A stretch of 64,000 nucleotides of DNA from Cyrtodaria siliqua (GCA_037043455.1 JAWPHD010001274.1:275067-339066); one strand, 5' to 3'. Counted from the first letter of the stretch, positions 46,431 to 58,948 are shown. Program-made: numbers and translations. Notes: generated from the sequence alone by a model not told the origin.

Positions 46431-48554
46431 CGGAAGTGTTTAGAGCTAAGGGCAGGAGACAATACTGCCACATAGACTCGTCCGAGCAGGTAGGATATTA
46501 CCACATATGCTCGTTCGAGTATGTTGGGGAGGGGACAATACTGCCACATAGGCTCGTCAAAGTAGATAGGGCAGGGACAATACTAGCACATAGGCTCATC
46601 AGTGGAGGTAGGGCTGGGATGATTCCTGCCACATAGTCTCGTCAATGTAGGTAGGGCAGTGGAAACTATTGACACATAGACTCGTCAAAGTAAGTAGGGT
46701 AGAGGATAATACTTCCATATAGGCTCGTCAGAGTAGGTAGGGCAGGTGACAACACTGCCACATTGATTCGTCAGAGTAGGTTGGGCAGGTGACAATACTG
46801 CCACATAGGCCTGTAAGAGTAAATAGGGCAGATGATAATATTGCCACATAGGCCTATAAGAGTAGGTAGAGCAGGTGATAATACTGCCTAATAGGCCTGT
46901 AAGAGTAGGCAGGGCAGGTGACAATACTGCCACATTTGCTCGTCAGAGTAGGTTGGGGAGGTGACAATACTGCCACATTGGCTCGTCAGAGTAGGTTGGG
47001 CAGGTGACAATACTGTCACAAGACCCTCTAAGGGTAGGCAGAGCAGGTGACAATAGTTTCACGTAGGCTCGTCAGAGTAGGTTTGGCAGGGGATAATACT
47101 GTCACTTTGGCCTGTAAGTGAAGGTAGGGCAGGTGATAATACTGCCACATTGGCCTGTAAGAGTAGGTAGGTAAGTTGACAATACTGTCACATAGGCTCG
47201 TCAGAGTAGGTACGGCAGATGATAATACTGCAGCATAGGTTCATCAAAGTAGGTAGGGCAGGTGACAATACTGCCACAAAGGCCTGTAAGTATAGGTTTG
47301 GCAGGCGATAATACTGCCACATAGGCTCGTCAGAGTATGTAGGGCAGGTGATAATACTGCCACATAGGCCTGTATAAGTAGGTAGGCAGGCGATAATACT
47401 GCCACATAGGCTCGTCGGATTAGGTAGGGCAGGTGATAATACTACCACATAGGCCTGTAAGTGTAGGTATTGCAGGTGATAATACTGTCACAAAGGCCAG
47501 TAAGATTAGGTTAAGAGGGTGACTATACTGTCACATAAGCCTGTAAGAGTAGGTAGGGCAAGTGATAATACTGCCACATTGGCCTGTATTAGTAGGTAGG
47601 CAGGCGATAATACTGCCACATAGGCTCGTCGGATTAGGTAGGGCAGGTGATAATGCTACCACATAGGCCTGTAAGTGTAGGTATTGCAGGTGATAATACT
47701 GTCACATAGGCCAGTAAGATAAGGTTAAGAGGGTGACAATACTGTCACATAGGCTTGTCAGTGTAGGTACGGCAGGTGATAATATTGCCACATTTTCCTG
47801 TAAGAGTAGGTAGGGCAAGTGATAATACTGTCACATAGGCCTGTAAGATTAGGTAGGTCAGGTGACAATACTGTCACATAAGCCTGTAAGAATAGGTAGG
47901 GCAGGTGATAATATTGCCACATTGGCCTGTAAGAGTAAGTAGGGCAGGTGATAATACAGCCACATTGGCCTGTAAGTGTAGGTTGGGCAGATGATAATAT
48001 TGCCACATAGACTCGTCAGAGTAGGTTGGGCAGGTGATAATACTGCCACATAATCTCATCAGAGTAGGTAGGGCAGGTGATAATACTGCCACATAGGCTC
48101 GTCAGAGTAGGTTGGGAAGGTGACAATACTGCCACATAGGCCTGTCAGAGTAGGTAGGGCAGGTGGTAAAAATGCCACATAGGCCTGTAATAGTAGGTAG
48201 GGCATGAGATAATACTGCACATAGACTCGTCAGAGTAGGTAGGGCAGCTGATAATACTGCCACATAGGCTGGTCAGAGTAGGTTGGGAAGGTGACAATAC
48301 TGCCACATAGGCCTGTCAGAGTAGGTAGGGCCGGTGATTATACTGCCACATAAGCTCGTCAGAGTAGCTTGGGCAGGTGACAATACTGCCATATTGGCCT
48401 GTAAGAGTAGGTAGGGCAGGTGATAATACAGCCACATTAGCCTTTAAGTGTAGGTAGGGCAGGTGATACTATTGTCACATAGGCCTGTAAGAGTGGGTAG
48501 GGCAGGTGATAATATAGCCACGTTGGCCTGTAAGATTTAGACAATAAAGCCACC

Positions 48555-50140
48555 CTTACAGGCCTATGTGGCAGTATTATCACCTGCCCTACCTATACTT
48601 ACAGGCCAATGTGGCAGTATTGTCGCATGCCCAACCTACATTTACAGGCCTATGTGGCAGTATTATCACCTGCCCTACCTACTCTTACAGGCCAATGTGG
48701 CAGTATTATCACCTGTCCAACCTACTCTTACAGGCCAATGTAGCAGTATTATCACCTGCCCTGCCTACTCTTACAGGCCACTGTGGCAGTATTATCACGT
48801 GCCCAACCTACTGTTACAGGCCAATATGGCAGTATTACAAACTACACTTACAGGCCAATGTGGCAGTGTTATCACCTGCCCTACCTTCTCTTACAGGTCA
48901 ATTAGGCAGTATTGTCACCTTCCCAACCTACTCTTACAGGCCTATGTGGCAGTATTATCACCTTCCCTACCTACTCTAACAGGCCAATGTGGCAGTATTG
49001 TCACATGCCCAACCTACTCTTACAGGCTTATGTGGCAGTATTATCACCTGCCCTACCTACTCTGACAGGGCAATGTGGCAGTATTATCACCAGTCCAACC
49101 TACTCCTACAGGCCTATGTGGCAGTATTATCACCTGCCCTACCTACTCTTACAGGCCAATGTGGCAGTATTATCACCTGTCCAACCTACTCTTACATGCC
49201 AATGTAGCAGTATTATCACCTGCCCTACCTACTCTTACATGCCAATGTGGCGGTATTGTCACCTGCCAAACCTACTTTTACAGGCTTATATGACAGTATT
49301 GTCACCTGCCCAACCTACTGTTACAGGCCAATGTGGCAGTAGTGCCACCTGCCCAACCTAATCTTACAGGTTTATGTGCCAGTATTGTTACCGACCCAAC
49401 CTAATCTTACAGACCTATGAGTCAGGATTATCACCTGCCCAACCTACTCTTACAGGCCAATGTGGCAGTATTGTCACCCGCCCAACCTACTCTTACAGGC
49501 CAATGTGGCAGTATTGTCACCTGCCCAACCTACTCTTACAGGCCTATGTGGCAGTATTATCACCTGCCCAACATTCACTTACAGGCCAATGTGGCAGTAT
49601 TGTCACCTGCCCAACCTACTCTTACAGGCCTATGTGGCAGTATTATCACCTGCCCAACCTACACTTACAGGCCAATGTGGCAGTATTGTCACCTGCCCAA
49701 CCTACTCTTACAGGCCTATGTGACAGTATTATCACCTGCCCTATCTACTCTTACAGGCCAATGTGGCAGTATTATCACCTGCCCAACCTACTCTTACAAG
49801 CCAATGAGGCAGTATTGACACCTGTCCAACCTAATCTTACAGGACTATGTGGCAGTGTTATCAACTGCTTTACCTACTCTTTCAGGCCAATGTGGCTGTA
49901 TCGTCACCTGCCCTACCTACTATGACGAGCCTATGTGACAGTATTGTCACCTTACCTACCTACTCGTACAGGCCAATGTAGCAGTATTATCACCCGCCCT
50001 ACCTACTCTTACTGGCTAAAGTGACAGTATTATCACCTGCCAAACCTTCTCTGACGAGCATACCTGACAGTATTGTAACCTGCCCTACATACTCTTACAG
50101 GCCAATGTGGCTGTATGATCAACCGCCCTACCTACTCTGA
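48555..50140. repeat. inverted block within the 43-bp array
   Basis: Across this interval the units read on the opposite strand (GGCAGTATTATCACCTGCCC, then CTACTCTTACAGGCC). The left junction is near 48531-48557, where GGCCTGTAAGATTTAG meets an irregular spacer and CCTTACAGGCC. The right junction is near 50141 (CTACTCTGACGG meeting CCTGAAAGAGTAG). Units inside are nearly all of the CCTGTAAG type and alternate CTATGTGG with CAATGTGG, an 86-bp dimer. Confidence 0.9.
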
Positions 50141-53100
50141 CGGCCTGAAAGAGTAGATAGGGCAGGTGATAATACAGCCACATAGGCCTGAAAGAGTAGG
50201 TTGGGCAGGTGACACTACTGCCACATTGGCGTGTAAGAGTAGGTAGGGCAGATGATAATACAGTCACATTTTCCTGTAAGAGTAGGCAGGGCAGGTGATA
50301 ATACTGCCACATATGTTTGTAAGTGTAGGTTTGGCAGGTGACAATACTGTCACATAGGCTCGTCAGACTAGGTAGGGCAGGTGTTTATACTGCAACATAG
50401 GCTCGTCAGAGTAGGCAGAACAGGTGATAATACTGCCACATAGGCCTGTCGGAGTAGGTAGGGCAGGTGATAATAGTGCCACATAGGATCGTCAGAGTAG
50501 GCAGGGAAGGTGATAATACTGCCACATAGGCCTGTCAGAGTAGGTAGGTCAGGTGATAATACTGCCACATAGGCTCGTCAGAGTAGGCAGGGCAGGTAAA
50601 AATACCTGCAACATAGGCTCGTCAGAGTAGGTCAGGCAGGTGATAATACTGTCACATAGGCTCGTCAGAGTAGGCAGGGCAAGTGATAATGCTGCCACAT
50701 AGGCCTGTCAGATTAGGTACGGCAGGTGATAATACTGCCACATAGGCTCGTCAGAGTAGGCAGGGCAAGTGATAATACTGACACACAGGCCTGTCAGATT
50801 AGGTACGTCAGGTGACAATACTGCCACATTGGCCTGTAAGAGTAGGTTGGGCAGGTGACAAAATTGTCACATAGGCTCGACAGAGTAGGTAGGGCAGGTG
50901 ACAATGTGACAATACTGCAACACAAGCCTGTAAGTGTAGCTTGGGCAGGAGATATTACTGCCACATTGGCCTGTAAGATTAGGTAGGGCAGTTGCTAATA
51001 CTGCCACATAGGTCTGTCAGAGTAGGTAGGGCATGTGACAATACTGCCACTTAGGCTAGTCAGAGTAGGTAGGGCAGGAGATAATACTGCAACATAGGCT
51101 CGTCAGAGTAGGTTGGGCAGGTGACAATATTGTCACATAGGCTCGTCAGAATAGGTAGGGCAGTGATTATACTGCAACATAGGCTCGACAGAGTAGGTAG
51201 TGCAGGTGACAATACCGCCGCATAGGCCTGTAAGTCAGTTTTGGCAGGTGATAATACTGCCACATAGGCTCGCCTGAGTAGGTAGGGCAGGTGATAATAC
51301 TGTCACATAGGCAGGTCAGAGTAGGTAGGGCAGGTGATAATACTGCCATATAGGCTTGTCAGAGTAGGTTAGGCAGGTGACAATAATGTCACATAGGCTT
51401 TTCATTGTCGGTAGGGCAGGTGATTATACTGCCACATAATCTCGTCAGAGTAGGTAGAGCAGGTGATATTACTGCCACATAGGCTTGTAAGAGTAGTTTG
51501 GGCTATCGATAATACTGTCACATAGGCTTGCCAGAGTAGGTAAGGAAGGCGATAATACTGCCACATAGACTCGTAAGAGTAAGTTGGGCAGGTGATAATA
51601 CTGTCACATAGGCTCGTAATTGTAGGTAGGGCAGGTGATAATACTGTCACAATGGCTCGTCAGTTTAGGTTTGGCAGGTGATAATACTGCCACATTGGCC
51701 GGTAAGAGTAGGTTGGACAGGTGATAATACTGTCACATAGGCTGTTTAGTGTAGGTAGGGTAGGTGATAAAACTGTCACATGGGCTCGTCAGTGTAGGTT
51801 GGGCAGGTGATTATACTGCCACATTGGCCTGTAAGATTAGGTAGGGCAGGTGACAATACTGTCACATATTCCTGTTAGTGTAGGTAGGGCAGGTGATAAT
51901 ACTGTCTCATATGCCTGTAAGATTAGGTAGGGCTGGTGATAATACTGTCACATAGGCCTGTAAGAGTATGTAGGGCAGGTGACAATATTGCCACACTGAC
52001 CTGTAAGAGTAGGTTGGGCAGGTAACAATACTGCCACATAGGCTCGTCAGAGTGGGTAGTGCAGGTGACAATACAGCCACATTGGCCTGAAAGAGTAGGT
52101 AGGGCAGGTGATAATACTGTCACTTAGGCCTGTAATATTAGGTAGGGCAGGTGATAATACTGCCACATAGGCTCTTCACAGTAGGTTGGGCAGGTGACAC
52201 TACTGTCACATAGGCTCGACGGAGTATGTAGGGCAGGTGATTATACTGCAACATAGGCTCGTCAGAGTATGTAGGGCAGGTGACAATACTGCAACATAGG
52301 CCTGTAAGTGTAGCTTGGGCAGGTGATAATACTGTTATATAGGCTCGTCAGAATATGTCGGGGAGTTGATAATACAGCCACATAGGCTCGTCAGAGAGGG
52401 TAGGGCAGGTGATAATACTGCCACATTGGCCTGTAAGAGTAGGTTGAGCAGGTGACAATACAGCCACATAGGCTCGTCATAGTAGGTAGTGCAGGAGATA
52501 ATACTGCCATATAATCCTGTAAGAGTAGGTAGGGCTGGTGATAATACTATCATGTAGGCCTGTAAGGTTAGGTAGGGCAGGTGATAATACTGCCTCATAG
52601 AATCGTCAGAGGAGGTTGGGCAGGTTATTATAATGCAACATAGGCTCGACAGAGTAGGTAGGGCAGGTGACAATACTGCAATATAGTCCTGTAAGTGTAG
52701 CTTAAGCAGGTGATAATACTGCCACATAGACTCGTCAGAGTAGGTAGGGCAGGTGAGAATACTGTCACATTGGCTCGTCTAAGTAGGTAGGGCAGGTGAT
52801 AATACTTTCAAATAGGCAGGTCAGAGTAGGTAGGGCAGGTGATAATACTGCCATGGAGGCTCGTCAGAATAGCTTGGGCAGGTGATAATACTGCCACATT
52901 GGCTCGTCTAAGTAGGTAGGGCAGGTGATAATACTTTCAAATAGGCAGGTCAGAGTAGGTAGGGCAGGTGATAATACTGCCATGGAGGCTCGTCAGAATA
53001 GCTTGGGCAGGTGATAATACTGAATCATTGGCATGTAATAGTAGGAAGGGCAGGTGATAATACTGCCATATAGGCTCGTAAGAGTAGCTTGGGCAGGTGA

Positions 53101-54756
53101 TAATACTGCCACATAGGCTCGTCAGAGTGGGATTTGCAGGTGATAATACTGCCACATAGGCACGTCAGAGTAGGTAGGCAGGTGATAATACTGCCATATA
53201 AGCCTGTAAGTGTAGTTTATGCAGGTGATAATACTGCCAAATAGGCTCTTCAGAGTAGATAGGGCAGGTAACAATACTGTCACATAGGCTCGTCTGAGTA
53301 GGTAGGGCAGTTGATAATACTGTTACATAGTCAGGTCAGAATAGGTAGGGCATGTGATAATACTGCCACATAGGCTCGTCAGAGTAGGTAGGCAGGTGAT
53401 AATACTGCCATATAGGCTCGTAAGAGTAGCTTGGGCAGGTGATAATACTGCCACATAGGCTCGTCAGAGTGGGATGGGCAGGTGATAATACTGCCACATA
53501 GGCTCGTCAGAGTAGGTAGGCAGGTGATAATACTGCCATATAGGCTCGTCAGAGTAGCTTGGGCAGGTGATAATACTGCCACATAGGCTCGTCAGAGTAG
53601 GTAGGCAGGTGATAATACTGCCATATAGGCTCGTAAGAGTAGCTTGGGCAGGTGATAATACTGCCACATAGGCTCGTCAGAGTGGGATGGGCAGGTGATA
53701 ATACTGCCACATAGGCACGTCAGAGTAGGTAGGTAGGTGATAATACTGCCATATAAGCCTGTAAATGTAGTTTATGCAGGTGATAATACTGCCAAATAGG
53801 TTCGTCAGAGTAGATAGGGCAGGTAACAATACTGTCACATAGGCTCGTCTGAGTAGGTAGGGCAGTTGATAATACTGTCACATAGTCAGGTCAGAATAGG
53901 TAGGGCATGTGATAATACTGCCATATAGGCTCGTCAGAGTAGCTTGGGCAGGTAATAATACTGCCACATAGGCTCGTCAGACTGGGTAGGGCAGGTGGTA
54001 ATACTGCCACATTGGCATGTAAGAGTAGGTAGGCATGCGATAATAGTGCCACATTGGCCTGTAAGAGTAGGTTGGGCAGGTGACATTACTGCCGCATAAG
54101 CCTATAAGAGAAGGTAGGGCAGGAGATAATACTGCCACATTGGCCTGTACGATTAGGTATGGCAGGTGACAATACTGCCACATAGGCTCTTCAGATAGGT
54201 AGGTCAGGTGATAATACTGCCACATAGGCTCGTCAGGGTAGGTTGGGCAGGTGACAATACTGTCAAATAGGCTAGTCAGAATAGGTAGGGCATGTGATAA
54301 TACCGTCACATAGGCTCGTTAGAGTAGGTTGGGCAGGTGATAATACTGTCACACAGGCTCGTCATTGTCGGTAGGGCAGGTGATAACACTGTCACATAGG
54401 CTCGTCAGTGCAGGTTGGACAGGTGATAATACTGCCACATTGGCTTGTAAGTGTAGGTTTGGCAGGTGATAATACTGTCACATAGGCTCGTCAGTGTGAT
54501 AATACAGTCACATAGGCTCGTCAATGTAGGTTGGGCAGGTGATAATACTGCCACATTGGCCTGTAATATTAGGTAGGGCAGGTGACAATACTGCCACATA
54601 GGCCTGTAAGATTAGGTAGGGCAGGTGATAATACTGTCACATAGGCCTGTAAGATTAGGTAGTGCAGGTGATTATACTGTCACATAGGCCTGTATAAGTA
54701 GGTAGGGCAGGTGATACTACTGCCACATATGCCTGTAATTTTAGGTAGGGCAAGTG

Positions 54757-54761
54757 ACAAT
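54757..54761. other. target-site duplication ACAAT (left)
   Basis: ACAAT directly precedes the left LTR and recurs directly after the right LTR (63627-63631). Joined, the flanks reconstitute an ordinary minisatellite unit. Confidence 0.93.
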
Positions 54762-55873
54762 TGTCACAGGATGACCTTAGTGATTGAGGCTAACTCCGGA
54801 AAGAATCAATGACGGTGAATGCATTTACATAAGTTTAATGCAACTTTTAAAATATGTTTAATTTATATACAATTATCTAAAAAAACAAGCGAATACACAA
54901 ATGAATTATGAAAAGAATGTTCTCATGAACGTTTAAGACGTTCTTAGTACTGTTATAAATATTGAATGTATTAGATACTAAAGTGTTGTTAAAGCTATAA
55001 CAATGTTGTTCTATGATCTAGCGCGATATGTGTGATGCGCGAGAGCTCATGAAGATGATGATGCGCGAATTCAATGGATGCTTGTCATCAAATGCCTTCT
55101 GTAAGGGTTGATGACGCGATGTAATGATAGTTAACCTCCACTGAGATTGTGAGTGATGTTCCTCCAGTGAGGACTGATGACGGGCCCACCTTGTGTCCCG
55201 TGGGTTGTCGTTAATAAAACCTGGCCATACTGCGCAGGTACGAGGACCGCCTCCACCGCTCGTAACGTTATCCGTGGACGCTTAGCTCCACTCCGAATAT
55301 CCCAACCTGGATGGCTTATTTCCAACCCTGGATTGCTTAGGCTGTAATTATACATACGTTTTAGATGTCGGTTGACAAACATAACAATCTTGCATAATTA
55401 TCATTATACAAATTATTATTCAATAAATATATGTAAGCTGTACTTATGATGAGTAGCAATGTATACATATTCTACAACGCCATGTATACGCCATATACGT
55501 CGCTGTTAATCAATGCCCCTAATACATGTAATATAAACATTATCAAATCACTCGTATATTACACTCACTGAGTTATGTATGCACGTATGTCAACTAATGA
55601 CCACATTATACAACGCTATGCGTACGCGTCGAACATTTATCCTAGTCACTCATCTCATTGTTAACTAATGTTAACAGTCGTGTATTACAATCACTGAGTT
55701 ATACGCCAACGTTAACTAATGCACCTATTATCTACTGTTATCAAATTAATATTGTTTACAATTAATGATCAATTACAATAATAACATCTAATAAAGTAAC
55801 TTCAAAATCATATGCTAGTCTAAAGTTAATGTTTGAGAAACATCAATGCTAACCGGATGTCGTAACCGCCAAA

Positions 55874-55888
55874 CAAGATGGCGCCGCC
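55874..55888 (-). promoter_or_regulatory. YY1-like motif in LTR
   Basis: CAAGATGGCGCCGCC on the plus strand (GCGCCATCTTG in element orientation) closely matches the YY1 core. The equivalent site in the right LTR (63143-63157) has one changed base. The same ATG also opens the antisense LTR ORF. Confidence 0.3.
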
Positions 55889-56171
55889 CACTGAATACAA
55901 ATGTACGATAAAACTTAATAAAATAAATATTAACCACATGTTGCCTGTGAATTTTGCCGTCCAATCTCTGTTCCAACAAAGTAACTATCGATCATCCCGG
56001 CAAGAACTAGGAGACAATGGGGTTTATAGCAAACATTACGCCCAAACCATTATTTCCCCCGTTCAGTCCGTGACAAACGTGGCTAAATCTGCAGTATTGA
56101 ATCTACACGAGAGGCCCCTTATACAATTTTGCCGTTTAAGGAAGATAGACCTATACGTTTACATGCATTAG
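55878..56171 (+). other. 97-codon antisense ORF in 3' LTR
   Basis: Open from ATG (MAPPTEYKCTIKLNK) to a stop, antisense to the retrotransposon, and equally long in the other LTR. It has mixed composition and no recognised domain. Its presence in both LTRs follows from LTR copying at insertion, so it is weak evidence of coding. Confidence 0.25.
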
Positions 56172-56357
56172 CACAAAACTAAACTTATGACACGGCCTCT
56201 CTGGCGGCCACTTAAAATGTGCACGCTTTTACGTGTTACATGAATAGATCATGAATATTGTGAAATTGTTTCAACTCGAACAATAGATTTAGGTGTAACC
56301 GACAACTTACAAGAGCTATGTACGACCAATACGCGCTACCCGTGACATTTTGTGACA

Positions 56358-56371
56358 ACATCTCCCCACTT
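56358..56371 (-). other. candidate polypurine tract
   Basis: In element orientation AAGTGGGGAGATGT directly precedes the 3' LTR, the expected place for the plus-strand primer. Confidence 0.55.
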
Positions 56372-56692
56372 AAAGAAAGTGCTACACTTTTAAAATTCAA
56401 CAAAATGATAATTAATATTTACACGTTAAGAAACTATTAATTCTTCTGAGCAAATGAGCGACAAAACGTACAAGCTGATCGCTCAATCGCTTGAGTATGT
56501 TAAATATTACTACTGAGGGATGCAACCTTCAGCCAGTACAACGACCGTCTTCCGGAAAACATCCACTGCAGTTATAACCTAACTATATGTAATTACAATT
56601 TCAACACTATTTTACAATTGTACACTACCCTGTCGTAACATATACTACTATTGTACAATACACTGCAATACACTATTGTATTAAACCTGTCA
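56372..56692 (-). other. element 3' untranslated region
   Basis: Between the RNase H stop and the polypurine tract; no further domain is visible. Confidence 0.6.
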
Positions 56693-57106
56693 TTATGTGC
56701 GGCGACTTAAATAGTCTGCCCCAATATTGTCCTTTCCTCGGATCGCTTTAATTTTCATCCGGTAAGGCTGCAGAGTCAGTGCCCACCTCAGTAACCTACT
56801 GTTAGCTACTTTTGCTTTATTCATATAAGTTAACGGTTGGTGGTCAGTCTCCAAGACAAATTCCTTACCAAAAATATATCGGTGGAATTTACTGACACCC
56901 CACACTACTGCAAGACACTCCCTTTCGATAACAGAGTAGTTACATTCCCGGGGTAGAGGTTTCCGACTACACCCATCTTGCTCCTGCAGTAGGACTGCAC
57001 CCACCCCGATATCGGAGGCATCCGTTCTGAGGATAAACTCCTGGTCAAGTTCAGGTAATTTTAGTATTGGGGTTTTGACCAGACTCCCCTTTAAAGAGAC
57101 AAAAGC
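56693..57106 (-). CDS. RNase H domain of pol
   Basis: The frame continues in phase from the RT ORF after the TGA at 57107-57109. Residues include LRTDASDIGVGAVLLQEQDG (first catalytic Asp), SVIERECLAVVWGV (Glu), LETDHQPLTYM (Asp) and KDNIGADYLSRRT (last Asp, near the terminus). The four-residue acidic set of a Ty3/gypsy RNase H is complete. It degrades element RNA in RNA:DNA hybrids. It is the last domain; no chromodomain or integrase follows. The ATG-less start means it would need to be made as part of the upstream polyprotein, which the stop prevents or limits. Confidence 0.85.
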   Translation of the reverse strand, partial: AFVSLKGSLVKTPILKLPELDQEFILRTDASDIGVGAVLLQEQDGCSRKPLPRECNYSVIERECLAVVWGVSKFHRYIFGKEFVLETDHQPLTYMNKAKVANSRLLRWALTLQPYRMKIKAIRGKDNIGADYLSRRT

Positions 57107-58948
57107 TCACTCCTGGCTTTCCCCACAAGTTATACTACTGGGTTGACCTTTCTTTGTCAAGTCTGAGAAAGGTGCAGCTATAGCCGAAAAGTTTGGAATA
57201 AACTTCCTGTAAAAACCCGCCAACCCTAAAAATGACCTAACTTGTTTCTTTGTCTCGGGTCTTGGTGCTTCCTGAATTGCCTTAACCTTGTCGGGGTTGG
57301 GTTTCAAATTCTGGTCCCTCCCGACAACATGACCCAGACACTCTATATCTGCGTAACCTATGTGACACTTGCTAGGTTTTGCAGTCAGTTTAAACCGGCG
57401 TAGCCGTTCCAACAGATTACGTAGAGCCTTAATATGGTCTTCAAATGTTGTTGTAAACACCAGGATGTCATCTACAAAACTGTCTGTGTTGGACAAATCC
57501 TTCAGGACTTTCCTCATCAGCCTACAGAATGTTGCTGGGGCGTTTACGAGACCAAAGGGCATGACCTTGAACTTAAAAAGTCCTTGCGAAGTTTCGACAG
57601 AGGTCATCTCTTTAGCTTGGTCTGAAAGTGGGACTTGCCAATAACCTTTACTGAGGTCTAACTTGGAGAAATACGAATATCCCGCAAGTTTAGAGAATAC
57701 CTCCTCAATATTAGGCATTGGCTCTGCATCAAAGATGGTACGTTTATTTAGCTGTCTTAAATCGATGCAGAATCGAACTGACCAGTCCTTCTTCATAATA
57801 AGTACGACTGGGGATGAAAATGGGGCGTTTGAAGGTTCGATGACACCCAATTTCAACATGTCTTTCACCTCCTCATCAACAATTGATCGGGAGTGAAATG
57901 GAATGGGATACCCCTTAATTCTAATTGGTTCCCCTGATGTGAGTATAATATCATGTTGCACTCCATCTGTCTGCCCCGGGTTTTCGGATAAGACATCGCT
58001 GAACTCCGAAAGTAAACTACCCATCTCTCGTTGCTGCTCGACACTAAGCATGCCCGATATGTCTACATCGGCTGCTGTCTCCTTACCTACACTAGTGGGA
58101 AAATACATGGGACTAGTGTCCTCACTACTGTCTTCCTCACTATCCTCAATAACTGCAACATTAACTACAGTTAACACCCCTTGTTGCACATTATCGGTTC
58201 TACTGATATACTCTTTCAGCATATTCGCATGAAAGGTCTTTAACTTTCCGTTTATCTCGATACGGTAATCCATCACTATGCCTCTAACGTAAAACGGACC
58301 TTTCCATTGCAATAACAACTTGCTATTGTCGGTCGGGAGTAACAGTAACACCTGGTCATCTATCTTAAATTTCCTAGCTCTAGATTTCTGGTCATAGTAC
58401 CGTTTATACTTGGTACTTGCCTTAACTAACTGACTTTGAGCTATCTTACAAGTCTCCCCTAGTTTCTCCTTCAGATCTAAAACATACTGATATGTAGTCT
58501 TAACCTCATCACTATCTACTTCACCTGCCCACATCTCTCTAAGAATCCTCATGGGACCTCTAACTGATCTACCGTACAATAACTCAAACGGAGAAAATCC
58601 TAAACTCTCTTGTGGAACCTCTCTAAATGCAAACAATAAAGCATTGAGATACTTGTCCCAATCTTTGGGTCTCTCTGTACACATACGCCGTAACATTTGC
58701 TTTAACTTCCCGTTAAATCGTTCGACTAACCCATTAGACATAGGGTGATATGGTGTTGTCATGATTTGACGCAAAGACAATAACCTGCTTACTTCAGCCA
58801 TAAGTTCTGACGTAAACTGTGACCCACAATCAGTCAGCATTTCCTCTGGTACACCTAGCCTACTGAACATATCAACTAATGCCTCAGCTACTCTCTCAGT
58901 TTCAATTGAGGGCAATGCTACTGACTGCTTCCGGATACCTAGTTGCAT
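57107..58948 (-). CDS. pol: integrase core and C-terminus followed by reverse transcriptase
   Basis: A 613-codon ORF. Residues ~35-85 carry the second and third integrase catalytic residues, LTDCGSQFTSE and HPMSNGLVERFNG, spaced D-35-E. Residues ~215-245 resemble the GPY/F module (LQWKGPFYVRGIVMDYRIE). After an acidic linker (~270-300), RT begins: IKGYPIPFHSRSIVDEEV, MLKLGVIEPSNAPFSSPVVL, RFCIDLRQLNKRTI, YFSKLDLSKGYWQVPL (motif A), VMPFGLVNAPATF (motif B), SFVDDILVF (active site) and SFLGLAGFYRKFIPNFS. Integrase and RT being joined in one open frame proves the order. The frame is entered by a frameshift from the upstream integrase segment and ends at an in-frame TGA before RNase H. Confidence 0.95.
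   Translation of the reverse strand: MQLGIRKQSVALPSIETERVAEALVDMFSRLGVPEEMLTDCGSQFTSELMAEVSRLLSLRQIMTTPYHPMSNGLVERFNGKLKQMLRRMCTERPKDWDKYLNALLFAFREVPQESLGFSPFELLYGRSVRGPMRILREMWAGEVDSDEVKTTYQYVLDLKEKLGETCKIAQSQLVKASTKYKRYYDQKSRARKFKIDDQVLLLLPTDNSKLLLQWKGPFYVRGIVMDYRIEINGKLKTFHANMLKEYISRTDNVQQGVLTVVNVAVIEDSEEDSSEDTSPMYFPTSVGKETAADVDISGMLSVEQQREMGSLLSEFSDVLSENPGQTDGVQHDIILTSGEPIRIKGYPIPFHSRSIVDEEVKDMLKLGVIEPSNAPFSSPVVLIMKKDWSVRFCIDLRQLNKRTIFDAEPMPNIEEVFSKLAGYSYFSKLDLSKGYWQVPLSDQAKEMTSVETSQGLFKFKVMPFGLVNAPATFCRLMRKVLKDLSNTDSFVDDILVFTTTFEDHIKALRNLLERLRRFKLTAKPSKCHIGYADIECLGHVVGRDQNLKPNPDKVKAIQEAPRPETKKQVRSFLGLAGFYRKFIPNFSAIAAPFSDLTKKGQPSSITCGESQE

Larger units (their letters stand above)
46440..54761. 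repeat. 43-bp minisatellite, about 193 units
   Basis: The consensus unit is GGTAGGGCAGGTGATAATAC, TGCCACATAGG, then either CCTGTAAGAGTA or CTCGTCAGAGTA. The two end-types intermix over the array. Since 43 = 3x14+1, frames rotate and three units form a 43-residue peptide period. This explains ORFs of up to 183 codons such as 49374-49925. The array is continuous except for an inverted block and resumes after the LTR retrotransposon at 63627. Confidence 0.97.
54762..56357 (-). repeat. 3' LTR (left copy)
   Basis: 1596 bp, bounded by the 7-bp inverted ends TGTCACA/TGTGACA, highly similar over its full length to 62032-63626. Scattered substitutions and a few small indels separate the two copies, so the insertion is not brand new. 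Confidence 0.95.

Noticed and set aside
49374..49925. 183-codon ORF in the 43-bp array as a repeat protein
   Set aside because: The period rotates frames and gives a 43-residue artefact; similar ORFs appear on the minus strand where the array is in the other orientation.
57369..58232. Plus-strand ORFs over the pol region
   Set aside because: They are antisense shadows of the integrase-RT ORF.
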